From IMG/VR virus record IMGVR_UViG_3300010401_000041, positions 1 to 55,519 of that record: 55,519 bases of DNA; one strand, written 5' to 3'. The stretch's first letter is position 1, and each line of letters starts with the position of its first letter. Shown here in pieces: positions 44,501 through 51,263 of this stretch. Source of the DNA: a virus. The position numbers were made by a program, and so were the translations under genes. Under the pieces are notes generated by a model that worked only from the letters and a program-made list of their open reading frames with translations, was not told the origin of the DNA and made no database searches.

Positions 44501-45924
44501 GTATAAATGGCGTTCAGGTTGCATGGCTTCCTAATCAAACTAGTTTTCCAAGTGTAATGTATATAGGCAATGGTACAGGTTCTGCATTAGCTGCCGGTGC
44601 TACCCTTAATACAGCAGTAGGGTTAGGTGGAGCTTTGGGTGCTAATACAACAGGTGCAAGCGTTACAGCAATAGGATCAAGAGCTTTTCAAGCTAATACA
44701 ACAGGAAGTAATAATACAGGTGTTGGAGATGCTCCCGGTTTTAGCAATACAACTGGTGCTGGTAATACCTACTTAGGTAAATCGGCAGGACAAAGTAATC
44801 AAACAGCTTCAAATATAGTTGCTGTTGGCGCATCTGCATTTTTAAATAATACTGCTGCGCAAGGGATAGCAATTGGTGCAACAGCGGGTAATGGAAATAC
44901 ATCCGGCCCGGATAACGTATTAATTGGATTTCAGGCAGCATTTCAAAATTCAACAGGAGGGGGCAATACAATAGTTGGAACACAGGCAGCGGTTGGTGTT
45001 TCTTCTAATAACTTTTCAAACAATACTTACATTGGGTATAAAGTAGCAAACGCAAATACAACAGGTAGCGGAAATATTGCCATAGGGGATAGTGCAGCCC
45101 GTACATTGACAACCGCGATACGATCTATTACTATCGGAACCAACTTAACAGAAAATGGCAACTTCTCTTTGAATATAGGAGGGGCTATTTTTGGAACTGG
45201 GATGACCGCAACGGGAACAAGCGCAGCTGGTAATATAGGTATTGGAATAACAACACCACGTGAAGTATTAGACGTTAACGGCATCTTAAGTATAAGAACA
45301 GTTAATGCAGGTGTTTCAGTTGATAGTGTATTGATATATGAAGATGGCCGCGTAAAATCTATTGCAGGAAATTTGCTTGGTGCTACCGCTTCAACTGGAT
45401 TAACTAATACAACAGGTACATGGACTGCTGATCTTTCTACAGGCGTTTCCGGTGGTCAAACATTAAGGGGCGGTACTGCTGCAAATAATCAATTAATTGT
45501 AAGAGGTAGTATTGCCGCTTCAGGAAGCACAGTAACAAATCCAGACGTTACATTTGTAGTTGGAGATGGTGCAGGAACGACAACTTTCCAACTTAGGAAA
45601 GACGCTTCTATTTTACATTATGGGTCAATGTGGACTCCGATTAGGACTGTCACTACAACAACTACAAGTACGGTGACGGATTATACTATATTAGTAGATG
45701 CAAGTGGTGGCGCGGTTACTATTAATCTTATTGCAGCAGCATCTTTCTTCAATACAAGTACGGGGGGCGTATTAATAATTAAGAAAATAGATGCCTCTGC
45801 AAATACTGTAACTATCGATGCAAATGGGTCTGAAACAATTGATGGGGCAACAACGCAAACGCTATTGACACAGTGGAGTAGTTATACAATTCAAGATAAT
45901 GGTACTGCTTGGTTCGTCCTTTAA
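41548..45924 (+). CDS. Exported-type tail fibre with SGNH esterase and head-repeat domains, 1458 residues
   Basis: ATG at 41548 (MKRILFIFSFLICAVTCFSQ) is preferred because it opens a signal peptide; the in-frame ATG at 41485 lies inside the previous gene. Residues about 250-440 form an SGNH hydrolase: GWGDSFT (S254), NNGIGGA, SGYNN (N313), then DLVHLT (D415, H418). Two beta-helical repeat blocks (about 491-751 and 1004-1230) show the 'N.A.G..A......G..N..VG' pattern of trimeric-adhesin heads. Between them, near 788, lies a DISSTTKG...YNGSAW module common in Bacteroidota surface proteins. I infer a receptor-binding fibre that deacetylates host polysaccharide. Confidence 0.8.
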   Translation: MKRILFIFSFLICAVTCFSQTIQTLGAPGTNVVSRGMLTADTALGLRTNYIDTINANRGSYLKNNPGAIIRTGNAVWIRDSLAKSWVQMGSGGTIGNTIYSGDGNIVSDRTLSGSNLFSLNLDSLSEFNVTAHNFAGTRSGYIQIAPNLSGFSTQDEFGYENNIFGDGRNGIIIQSDSSNAHGMALTLDADSFKIVYQNRDPNILSSLGDYKLLAISPTGGLVNYTGSAGAPFIDSLQLDSLMKRFDLAGWGDSFTRGFVDLLGGYPEWLANQAGRQMTNNGIGGATSQVIRTAFLADRSQWLRGTIIWSGYNNRDQVAVVTADTKQMVDSLIAAGNTRYLILTIPNGPGDSLVGSTSYNYYDSIIKIQNNLTALYPGHVGDVRAFLVSKYNPALPADVTAHNQHQIPPSLRNVDLVHLTTQGYYYVARFIDSLYGNIVYNRQYSNYVIDANRIINLTQGLLPNIGIQDSGSFYIGNLPFAYRPNRYTSPNTMIFGDGGRLLTTGQDETVLGYGAGLALTSGNANHLFGYNVGKLLTTGYSNTAMGSSSMTNSATAFENTAFGFQTMLGTGAFARNVAVGVSALRTNTDGTDNTAIGASALGANDGGSNNAVVGRAAASAGTPVNRTSIIGTEGCYPCAVADNSGIGYQVLRNNVGGTRNSIMGEQGFFSNESGNDNSSVGYRAGFGTNGFNTSSYRNTAIGTWAITQIRSQANDNIALGYKAIMDSITGSNNIAICDSCDLQSRTGSDQGTIGNVIFINGGMGHGTTVGIGRVSIGTATANASALLDISSTTKGILWSRMTNVQMNAISSPATGLHVYNTDSLQDYQYNGSAWVKVGSTVAAGSVSSVSGTANRITSSGGTTPVIDIAATYVGQTSLTTLGTVTIGTLSTGAVIGGVTMTLGSDAANDIYYRNGSGVLTRLANGTTGQFLAATTGSAPSWSTPSAGGSPGGSDTYVQFNRNGVFAGVDSLTWTANGLDTKYRYRINGVQVAWLPNQTSFPSVMYIGNGTGSALAAGATLNTAVGLGGALGANTTGASVTAIGSRAFQANTTGSNNTGVGDAPGFSNTTGAGNTYLGKSAGQSNQTASNIVAVGASAFLNNTAAQGIAIGATAGNGNTSGPDNVLIGFQAAFQNSTGGGNTIVGTQAAVGVSSNNFSNNTYIGYKVANANTTGSGNIAIGDSAARTLTTAIRSITIGTNLTENGNFSLNIGGAIFGTGMTATGTSAAGNIGIGITTPREVLDVNGILSIRTVNAGVSVDSVLIYEDGRVKSIAGNLLGATASTGLTNTTGTWTADLSTGVSGGQTLRGGTAANNQLIVRGSIAASGSTVTNPDVTFVVGDGAGTTTFQLRKDASILHYGSMWTPIRTVTTTTTSTVTDYTILVDASGGAVTINLIAAASFFNTSTGGVLIIKKIDASANTVTIDANGSETIDGATTQTLLTQWSSYTIQDNGTAWFVL

Positions 45925-45935
45925 AATATAAAACA

Positions 45936-46370
45936 ATGAAAACATCGCATTGGGTTGTACTTATTATTGGAGTTGCAATTTTATCAACTATTGCTGGTAA
46001 ATCTATTCCATCTCATTTACCTATTCGCGTTTTCAGGCATACAGGGGAAGTTGATTTAGGAGGCACAAGAATTTATGCAGATACTATAACGCCCACCACT
46101 GGCAACGGATTCTCTATTGATATTTCACCGGCAGGATTTTCATCTATCCCGCGCGTTCAGATAACCCCAATGAGAAACACAAATGTCGTTACAAGTGTCC
46201 CCAATATTGCTATCAAATCAGTTTCCACTACGACCATTGTGGTAAATATCACAGAGGGGAATTCGGCGACTGTTAACATCTTGGGGAATATAGTAACACT
46301 GGGATCGCCAACAATTTTCACCCCAACGCCCGGAACTATTTTACTAAATGTTCAAGCAGTCGGAAATTAA
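45936..46370 (+). CDS. Small fibre-associated protein with N-terminal membrane segment
   Basis: ATG at 45936 (MKTSHWVVLIIGVAILSTIAG) follows the fibre stop by 11 bases; an in-frame ATG at 45909 overlaps the fibre. The first 21 residues form a hydrophobic anchor or signal. The remaining 120 are beta-rich (FSIDISPAGFSSIPRVQITP and onward) and resemble the carbohydrate-binding collar module found on phage fibres (H-type-lectin-like). It may be a fibre tip, chaperone or anchor. Confidence 0.6.
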   Translation: MKTSHWVVLIIGVAILSTIAGKSIPSHLPIRVFRHTGEVDLGGTRIYADTITPTTGNGFSIDISPAGFSSIPRVQITPMRNTNVVTSVPNIAIKSVSTTTIVVNITEGNSATVNILGNIVTLGSPTIFTPTPGTILLNVQAVGN

Positions 46371-46372
46371 TA

Positions 46373-46380
46373 TATCTTTG
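46373..46380 (+). promoter_or_regulatory. Promoter-like -7 box before the lyase gene
   Basis: TATCTTTG matches TAnnTTTG exactly and lies 13 bases before ATG 46394, predicting a very short leader. The -33 position is weak (TGTT 20 bases upstream). Confidence 0.45.
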
Positions 46381-46393
46381 AAAAAACTAATTT

Positions 46394-47464
46394 ATGGCTA
46401 TTCTCTTCGCTCCAAAAAAACTATCAGACTTCAGATTAACAGGACATCAATATTGTTGCCCTGATTCTATTACCGATGGAACGTTGCCAGATGGTACACC
46501 TTGTGTGAAATATTTGCTGCGTCCTACAGATGCAAGGGTAAGTAGTTCTATAAGGGCTGAAGCGGAATATCCGGCCGGGGTGGATGTGGGCGAAGAAGAT
46601 GAAAGATGGTACGGGTTGACCTTCTTCTTTGAGCAATATGACAAAGACCCAACACCGGAAAGTATTTTTCAATTCCATGACAACGACGGCTCAACCCCTC
46701 CCGGCTCAATCCAAGTGAATAACGGAAGGCTTTTGTACATGAGAGCCACTAAGAAAGAAGGCAACACCCCCTATGATATTGGAGCATTAGAATTGAATAA
46801 AAACGTGAACATTGTCATTCATGTTAAATGGAGTATATCGGCAATTGGCATTGTAGAAGTATGGAAAGACGGAGTTAAAGTTGTATCTAAACAAAACGTT
46901 GTAACTAATTGTAGCAAAGGCAATTACGGTAAATGTGGAATTAATAAATGGAGTTGGGATAAAGATACTCTGTGGTCAACAATTAAAACACCGCGCAGAT
47001 ATTCTATTGGTAATCTTAAAATCGGTGATGCAAAAAGTTCTTACAACGAAGTTGCTCCCGGTGCTGTTGTAGTAGTTCCACCAGTTGTATTGCCAAATCA
47101 AGCACCTATTGCAAATGCAGGGGCAGATCAAACAATAAAACTCCCCTTGAATGATATTGTATTGGATGGAAGCGGTTCAACAGATAAAGACGGCAAGATT
47201 GTTTCCTATAGGTGGTCTGCGCAAAATGGCGTGACACTAGGAACGTCTGCATCTCTTCAATTGAATGATCTCACAGAGGGGAATTATAAATACATCCTAA
47301 CAGTTACAGATGACAAAGGCGCAACAGGAACCGACGATGTTTCAGTAACAGTATTAGCAGCCGATCCATTACCAGCACCAAAGATTATCTCTACCATTAC
47401 CACAGTTGAAATTGATTTCGATAATGGCGCAAAAGAGTTTTGGAAGAACGGAGTTAAACAATAA
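46394..47464 (+). CDS. Polysaccharide-lyase-like depolymerase with PKD domain
   Basis: The first 215 residues follow the jelly-roll pattern of the heparin-lyase-I-like family (Polysacc_lyase): RAEAEYPAGVDVGEEDERWY near residue 54, GLTFFFEQ, IFQFHD, IVIHVKWS and VEVWKDG. Residues about 236-321 are a PKD domain (NQAPIANAGADQTIKL, DGSGSTDKDGKI, YILTVTDDKGATGTD). A short C-terminal module follows. There is no signal peptide, in contrast to the two genes upstream. It is a candidate virion depolymerase acting with the SGNH fibre on the host capsule. Confidence 0.7.
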   Translation: MAILFAPKKLSDFRLTGHQYCCPDSITDGTLPDGTPCVKYLLRPTDARVSSSIRAEAEYPAGVDVGEEDERWYGLTFFFEQYDKDPTPESIFQFHDNDGSTPPGSIQVNNGRLLYMRATKKEGNTPYDIGALELNKNVNIVIHVKWSISAIGIVEVWKDGVKVVSKQNVVTNCSKGNYGKCGINKWSWDKDTLWSTIKTPRRYSIGNLKIGDAKSSYNEVAPGAVVVVPPVVLPNQAPIANAGADQTIKLPLNDIVLDGSGSTDKDGKIVSYRWSAQNGVTLGTSASLQLNDLTEGNYKYILTVTDDKGATGTDDVSVTVLAADPLPAPKIISTITTVEIDFDNGAKEFWKNGVKQ

Positions 47465-47485
47465 CGAACTAATAAAATATATCCA

Positions 47486-47881
47486 ATGCAAGAAGACTTT
47501 ATACTCATCCTATGCGGTATTGCGGGAGTGTTGTTTCAATGCTTATTGAAATTAAACGGACTGCTGAATGATGCCAGAACCGCAAACATAAACTTCAGTT
47601 GGAAGAAAGACTACGTAAAAAGAGATTTTGTCTCTATCATGATTTCGTTCCTTTCTGTTGCTATCTGGTATTTAATCTTTCGTGAAGTATCTGCAAAGTC
47701 TGAAGCAGTCGCCAATCTTAAAAGAGTTTCATTCGTAACAATGGGAGGCATTGGCTCATTTGTTATTCAGTACTTCATGGGAGGTGCAAAGAATTGGGTA
47801 CGACAAATTATTGACCATAAAACAGATTTGGCAGATGGCAAGAATCCTAAAACACCCTTGCCGCCTGACTTTAAACCATAA
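47486..47881 (+). CDS. Membrane protein, holin-like candidate, 131 residues
   Basis: Three hydrophobic segments are visible: about 5-22 (FILILCGIAGVLFQCLLK), 49-65 (FVSIMISFLSVAIWYLI) and 83-101. The tail is charged and proline-rich (PKTPLPPDFKP). It is the first gene of the membrane-protein cluster that ends with the endolysin, a usual place for a holin, although such proteins in Bacteroidota phages are poorly characterised. Confidence 0.6.
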   Translation: MQEDFILILCGIAGVLFQCLLKLNGLLNDARTANINFSWKKDYVKRDFVSIMISFLSVAIWYLIFREVSAKSEAVANLKRVSFVTMGGIGSFVIQYFMGGAKNWVRQIIDHKTDLADGKNPKTPLPPDFKP

Positions 47882-47892
47882 AAATTAATACA

Positions 47893-48063
47893 ATGGCAGA
47901 CGTTACAAAGTTTACCAATAAGGAATTATCCGATGAAATGGTAAGCAATAATTTGGGATTAAAAGGAGATGCAAAAACAGAGCTTGATGCTAGAATGGTA
48001 GCAGCGGGAGTGGACAATAAGAAGGGATTCGATCACCCGACCCAACCACCACCAAATCCATGA
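47893..48063 (+). CDS. Small SAP-like protein, 56 residues
   Basis: ATG 47893 to TGA 48063. FTNKELSDEMVSNNLGLKGD followed by AKTELDARM resembles the two-helix SAP DNA-binding motif ('L...L...GL...G.K.EL..R'). A proline-rich tail follows. The likeness is short and uncertain. The TGA overlaps an ATG (ATGA) at 48060. Confidence 0.5.
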   Translation: MADVTKFTNKELSDEMVSNNLGLKGDAKTELDARMVAAGVDNKKGFDHPTQPPPNP

Positions 48064-48422
48064 TCAAAGTAGGTATTAGTCTGTTTTTATTGGGAATGTT
48101 TTGCGCCTAGCTCATGGCAGTTGATCATAATTCTACGTGGGCATGGGCTTACTATATTTGGGATAAATCGGCTGGCGGTGGGTGTTTGACGTGGTATTGC
48201 ATATATAAATTATACTACAGAAAAAATGTTGTTTTACCTGTAGTTGCCTTTAGTTTTATTCGTTTTATTTGGGAAATAATTTCTGCATGTACGGGAATAA
48301 CCGTAAATAATGAGATTGCAATTGCGGTATTATTTTTGGCCTTAGTCGTTGTAACGGGATATTTAACTCTTAACGAAAAGAGCCGCCCCAATATATGGCT
48401 ATCAAAACAATTGAAGATATAA
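48060..48422 (+). pseudogene. Small membrane protein interrupted by an in-frame TAG
   Basis: ATG at 48060 overlaps the previous stop. The frame reads MIKVGISLFLLGMFCA, then TAG (48108-48110), then continues in frame as LMAVDHNSTWAWAYYIWDK to the stop at 48422. Without the TAG it would be a membrane protein of about 120 residues with a good N-terminal hydrophobic helix and two or three more. Translation could instead begin at ATG 48114, giving 102 residues. Either a nonsense mutation, a sequencing error or amber read-through explains it. Its stop lies inside the next gene. Confidence 0.5.
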
Positions 48423-48772
48423 ACGAACGTATGCGTCAAGCGTTAATAAATGTACTTTTGTTGGATGAAACCAAACGGCGGCTAACAATGGCAGAAATTA
48501 CGGCAAAGGCTATATTCTTTTTCGGATTGTATTTACCCATGTACGTGTACACTATGGTCATTACTTTTGCCGACGTTAGATTTTGGATTCTTACCGCTTT
48601 CTCTATAATTGTTGGCTCATTCAGGTTTGTTAGATGGCTTCGCAGGGATGACAGAAAGAATGAAGCCTTACTAATAGATAATGAAATGAAACGATTATCA
48701 CAACGTGAAAAGGAAATAGAGTTAATGGAAAGAGAAGTTTCAATCATGGAGAGGCGCGCACGAATTGTATGA
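48395..48772 (+). CDS. Membrane protein with C-terminal coiled coil, 125 residues
   Basis: Two hydrophobic segments (about 37-58 and 62-82) are followed by a basic stretch and a strongly charged coiled coil (LSQREKEIELMEREVSIMER). The layout could suit a holin or antiholin with a long cytoplasmic tail. It overlaps the neighbour on each side (28 bases upstream, 4 downstream), so it is translated as part of the lysis cluster. Confidence 0.6.
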   Translation: MAIKTIEDINERMRQALINVLLLDETKRRLTMAEITAKAIFFFGLYLPMYVYTMVITFADVRFWILTAFSIIVGSFRFVRWLRRDDRKNEALLIDNEMKRLSQREKEIELMEREVSIMERRARIV

Positions 48773-49359
48773 ATAGATCATTAATTATACTTTTAGCCTT
48801 CCTTACTTCCTGTCATGTAAGTAAGAACATCCAAACAGAAAAGGTAAACGTTGACAGCATTGTAAACACAGTAAGTAAGAAGTGGCAAAAGTCAATAGAC
48901 AGTCTGAATGTAGAATATAACAGGCATTTGTCAGAGCTTACAAATATCGGTGCAACATTTACGCCTTGTCCCCCTGCTGTGGTTCCTGATTCAGTAGTAA
49001 AGATGTTAGATAGTGCTGCACAATGGAGAATAATGCTATGGCAAAGAGATAATAAGATTCAGGCATTGAACACGAAACTAAAAGTAAATGCAGACGGATC
49101 ATTTGAAACAACACAACAAGTCACATCATTACAGATAGCAAAGAGCAGAACCGAAGACGAGAACATTGCCCTTCGTCATTCAAACACTGTATTGGCCGCT
49201 CAATTAGATAGCGCACAAACTGAATTAAAGAAAGAGCAGGAAAGCAAGTCTAAAGTAGTTGAGAAGAAAGTAATTCCTATCTGGGTATATGTGGTAATGG
49301 TGGTATTAGCTATTGGTGGATATGGAGTATCTTGGTGGCGGCATCATGGGAACGCATAA
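48769..49359 (+). CDS. Candidate unimolecular spanin (lipoprotein plus C-terminal membrane helix)
   Basis: The 196-residue protein begins with a lipoprotein signal MNRSLIILLAFLTSC (lipobox LTSC, lipidated C15) and ends with a membrane helix (about 168-189, IPIWVYVVMVVLAIGGYGVS) and a short basic tail. The 150 residues between are helical with coiled-coil stretches (IALRHSNTVLAAQLDSAQTE). An outer-membrane lipid anchor at one end and an inner-membrane helix at the other is the defining layout of u-spanins such as T1 gp11, which fuse the membranes in the last step of lysis. Confidence 0.65.
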   Translation: MNRSLIILLAFLTSCHVSKNIQTEKVNVDSIVNTVSKKWQKSIDSLNVEYNRHLSELTNIGATFTPCPPAVVPDSVVKMLDSAAQWRIMLWQRDNKIQALNTKLKVNADGSFETTQQVTSLQIAKSRTEDENIALRHSNTVLAAQLDSAQTELKKEQESKSKVVEKKVIPIWVYVVMVVLAIGGYGVSWWRHHGNA

Positions 49360-49365
49360 CAACAA

Positions 49366-49395
49366 AAGCCATCCGAAGATGGCCGTTGCTGCTTT
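49366..49395 (+). terminator. Intrinsic terminator after the spanin candidate
   Basis: AGCCATC-CGAA-GATGGC (stem 49368-49373 with 49378-49383, tetraloop 49374-49377) is followed by CGTTGCTGC and seven T. An outer AAAAGC/GCTTTT pairing can extend the stem. It could separate the spanin unit from the last three lysis genes. Confidence 0.65.
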
Positions 49396-49454
49396 TTTTA
49401 ACATACCCATGAAAATGATCCCACTATGGAGTTCAAACACTAAAATACAAAAAT

Positions 49455-49661
49455 ATGAGTATCGGTAAAAAAAGATTTATTGAAATGGCGGTCGCGGCCT
49501 TCATTTCCTTTATCATGTTCGCCACTAGTCCTGACAGTGCATGGGCAGACGAACATCATTGTCATTGGCTCTACATGGTGATTGGTATAGTAACTGGCTT
49601 ATTCGCTATTTACAAATTATACCAGATAATGAAAGACGATTCAACCCCTCCAAGCCGTTGA
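49455..49661 (+). CDS. Small membrane protein, holin candidate, 68 residues
   Basis: A basic start (MSIGKKRFIEMAVAAFISFI) leads into a first hydrophobic segment ending with SAWADEHH, which could be a signal or signal-arrest sequence. A second helix follows (about 38-56, WLYMVIGIVTGLFAIYKLY). Two helices in 68 residues just upstream of the endolysin fit a class II holin or pinholin. Confidence 0.6.
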   Translation: MSIGKKRFIEMAVAAFISFIMFATSPDSAWADEHHCHWLYMVIGIVTGLFAIYKLYQIMKDDSTPPSR

Positions 49662-50065
49662 TCTGGTTAGCCGCAATATTATTCGCGCTTGCTCTTAGCT
49701 TTAATGTCTTTTATGATTTAAATATATGGCTGAAAGAGAAACGCAGGAACCATAACAAGGGATGGTTATTGAAAGCAGGGACAAGTTTACCGGCTGTATT
49801 TCTATTTGCAAGTTGTTCTAATTTTAAATGGTTGGTTGCGCTCATTGTATCGGGTGTCATGTGTATGTTCCTGTTCTGGTTATTATTCAATGTGTGGTAT
49901 AATATTATGCGCGGATTTCCTCCTTTCTATCAGGGAACAAATGATAAAGACGATGCAAAGACAGACGATTTTCTACAATCATTTCCCACATGGTTAGACG
50001 CAACTATTCAAATTGCATTAGCCGTTGGTGCAGTTTATTTATACATTATAGGACTATCAACTTAA
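49658..50065 (+). CDS. Multi-helix membrane protein of the lysis cluster, about 135 residues
   Basis: The best start is TTG at 49658, overlapping the TGA of the previous gene in TTGA, as in other gene pairs here. An ATG at 49541 in the same frame would overlap the previous gene by 120 bases. The protein has about four hydrophobic segments: WLAAILFALALSFNVFYDL, GTSLPAVFLFASC, a long one around VALIVSGVMCMFLFWLLFNV, and IQIALAVGAVYLYIIGLS at the end. It may be a holin partner. Confidence 0.55.
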   Translation: MIWLAAILFALALSFNVFYDLNIWLKEKRRNHNKGWLLKAGTSLPAVFLFASCSNFKWLVALIVSGVMCMFLFWLLFNVWYNIMRGFPPFYQGTNDKDDAKTDDFLQSFPTWLDATIQIALAVGAVYLYIIGLST

Positions 50066-50069
50066 TAAA

Positions 50070-50585
50070 ATGAAAGACTCAATCAGTATTATCCGGGTGA
50101 ATAGCCTTCATCCAAAAATCAGGCAAGAGGTTCATGATCTCATTGAAAAGGTAGAAGCAAAGATGCCGGGATGTGCAGTTAGAATAGTACAGGGATATAG
50201 AACATTCGCTGAACAAGACGCACTCTATGCACAAGGAAGAACAACAAAAGGGAATGTAGTGACAAATAGTAAAGCGGGACAGAGCTACCATAATTTTGGT
50301 CTGGCCATAGATTTCGCGCTGCTTTATGATAAAGACAATAATGGCACATACGAAACAATGTCGTGGGACTTGTTGAAAGATTTCGATAAAGACGGGGAAG
50401 CCGATTGGATGGAAGTAGTAGATACGTTTGAGGATGCTCATTATGATTGGGGCGGTCATTGGTCGTCATTTAAAGACAATCCGCATCTGGAAAAACGTTT
50501 TGGTCTTCACTGGAAACAATTACTTGCAAAGTATAACGCAAAAGATTTCATTCCCGGAACTAATTATATAAACATTGGTATGTAA
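50070..50585 (+). CDS. M15 peptidase endolysin (VanY/CwlK type) with EF-hand-like loops
   Basis: The 171-residue lysin shows the M15 pattern: VQGYRTFAEQDALYAQGR (40-57), the zinc motif SYHNFGLAIDFA (H74, D81), and WGGHWSSFKDNPHLE with the third ligand H139. Such enzymes cut the L-Ala-D-Glu or similar peptide bond of peptidoglycan. Between the zinc ligands two acidic loops, DKDNNGTYE (about 87-95) and DFDKDGEADWMEV (about 104-116), resemble calcium-binding EF-hand-like loops, as in the calcium-activated T5 endolysin. It has no signal peptide, so it should need a holin. It is the last rightward gene. Confidence 0.85.
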   Translation: MKDSISIIRVNSLHPKIRQEVHDLIEKVEAKMPGCAVRIVQGYRTFAEQDALYAQGRTTKGNVVTNSKAGQSYHNFGLAIDFALLYDKDNNGTYETMSWDLLKDFDKDGEADWMEVVDTFEDAHYDWGGHWSSFKDNPHLEKRFGLHWKQLLAKYNAKDFIPGTNYINIGM

Positions 50586-50771
50586 AATAATTACTGGAAA
50601 ACCAGTTGTATAACCTAAGAAAGAGACTTTAAACTAGCCGATATTGGCGAATTATTACTATGGTTCTATGTCCTTAGTTCCTGAAATTCTTCTCCGATAC
50701 TAAAAGGCGAAGCCGGCGCAAATAAATGCCCGGCTTTCTTTATGTGCCTACCATTAACCTATAGAACCAAA
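50586..50771. other. Convergence region between rightward and leftward blocks
   Basis: No gene is visible in these 186 bases. A small hairpin ACTGG-AAAA-CCAGT follows the endolysin stop at about 50592-50605. A longer inverted repeat, TGGTTCTAT (50661-50669) with ATAGAACCA (50761-50769), encloses the terminator listed separately. I saw no tRNA fold. Confidence 0.6.
50710..50740 (+). terminator. Terminator between the converging transcription blocks
   Basis: AAGCCGG (50710-50716) pairs with CCGGCTT (50730-50736), followed by TCTTT on the plus strand. On the minus strand the same stem is followed by CGCCTTTT, so it may work in both directions. Confidence 0.7.
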
Positions 50772-50987
50772 TTAAAAATGCGTTGGGTCAACATCCCTTC
50801 CTTTCTGTTGTGCAGGATGCAGTACTCTTATTTTATCAGCAATAGGGAAGTATTGATAGAATTCATGTTTCTCAAACTCTACTCCGTTTAAAACATATAC
50901 TAGTTTTCCTTGTGGAGTAATTCTTGTTAAGGTGTATTTTCTCTTATCCATGTTACGGATATATTCAGAGGGGCGTTGTGTTGTCAT
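50772..50987 (-). CDS. Hypothetical protein, 71 residues
   Basis: This small basic protein (MTTQRPSEYIRNMDKRKYTL...) has a beta-rich centre (RITPQGKLVYVLNGVEFE). It is the last gene of the right leftward arm and overlaps the gene above by 4 bases. No family is recognised. Confidence 0.6.
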   Translation of the reverse strand: MTTQRPSEYIRNMDKRKYTLTRITPQGKLVYVLNGVEFEKHEFYQYFPIADKIRVLHPAQQKGRDVDPTHF

Positions 50988-51184
50988 GGTTCAATAGGTT
51001 TACATTCTCCAATTTCATCACTTCCTATCTTAACGTTAGTGAATAATCCCTTAATAGTTCCTACTTCAATAAGGTCTTTTCCTGCATCAAATAAATCATT
51101 ACTTGACTGGCATACGTGGACTAATTGCCCAATATACTTTGCCTGTTCTAAGGGATCGAGGGCTAAAAATTTTTCACAATTCAT
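50984..51184 (-). CDS. Hypothetical protein, 66 residues
   Basis: A soluble helical protein (MNCEKFLALDPLEQAKYIGQ...) with no motif. It lies just after the hairpin terminator at 51203-51239, so its expression may depend on read-through. A frame on the opposite strand also covers it but has no supporting context. Confidence 0.55.
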   Translation of the reverse strand: MNCEKFLALDPLEQAKYIGQLVHVCQSSNDLFDAGKDLIEVGTIKGLFTNVKIGSDEIGECKPIEP

Positions 51185-51202
51185 ACAATCATTTTAAGGT
51201 TA

Positions 51203-51239
51203 AAAAACACCTCCCTACACTTTGACAAGTCCGGGAGGT
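51203..51239 (-). terminator. Intrinsic terminator, leftward
   Basis: On the minus strand ACCTCCC (51239-51233) pairs with GGGAGGT (51215-51209), with an inner ACTT/AAGT pairing, and is followed by GTTTTTTAACC. It separates the last two genes of the arm from those upstream. Confidence 0.75.
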
Positions 51240-51263
51240 TCAATCACACTCACTTGAGAAAAG

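Noticed and set aside
43021-45240. CRISPR-like or satellite repeat array
   Set aside because: The repetition is at protein level (adhesin-head repeats of the fibre) with diverged DNA, not identical spaced repeats.
49541-49657. N-terminal extension of the four-helix lysis protein from ATG 49541
   Set aside because: It would overlap the preceding membrane gene by 120 bases. The TTG at 49658 overlaps its TGA in the same manner as other gene pairs here.
50586-50771. tRNA or other structured RNA gene in the convergence gap
   Set aside because: No cloverleaf, T-loop or CCA end could be formed; the visible stems are a short hairpin and a terminator.
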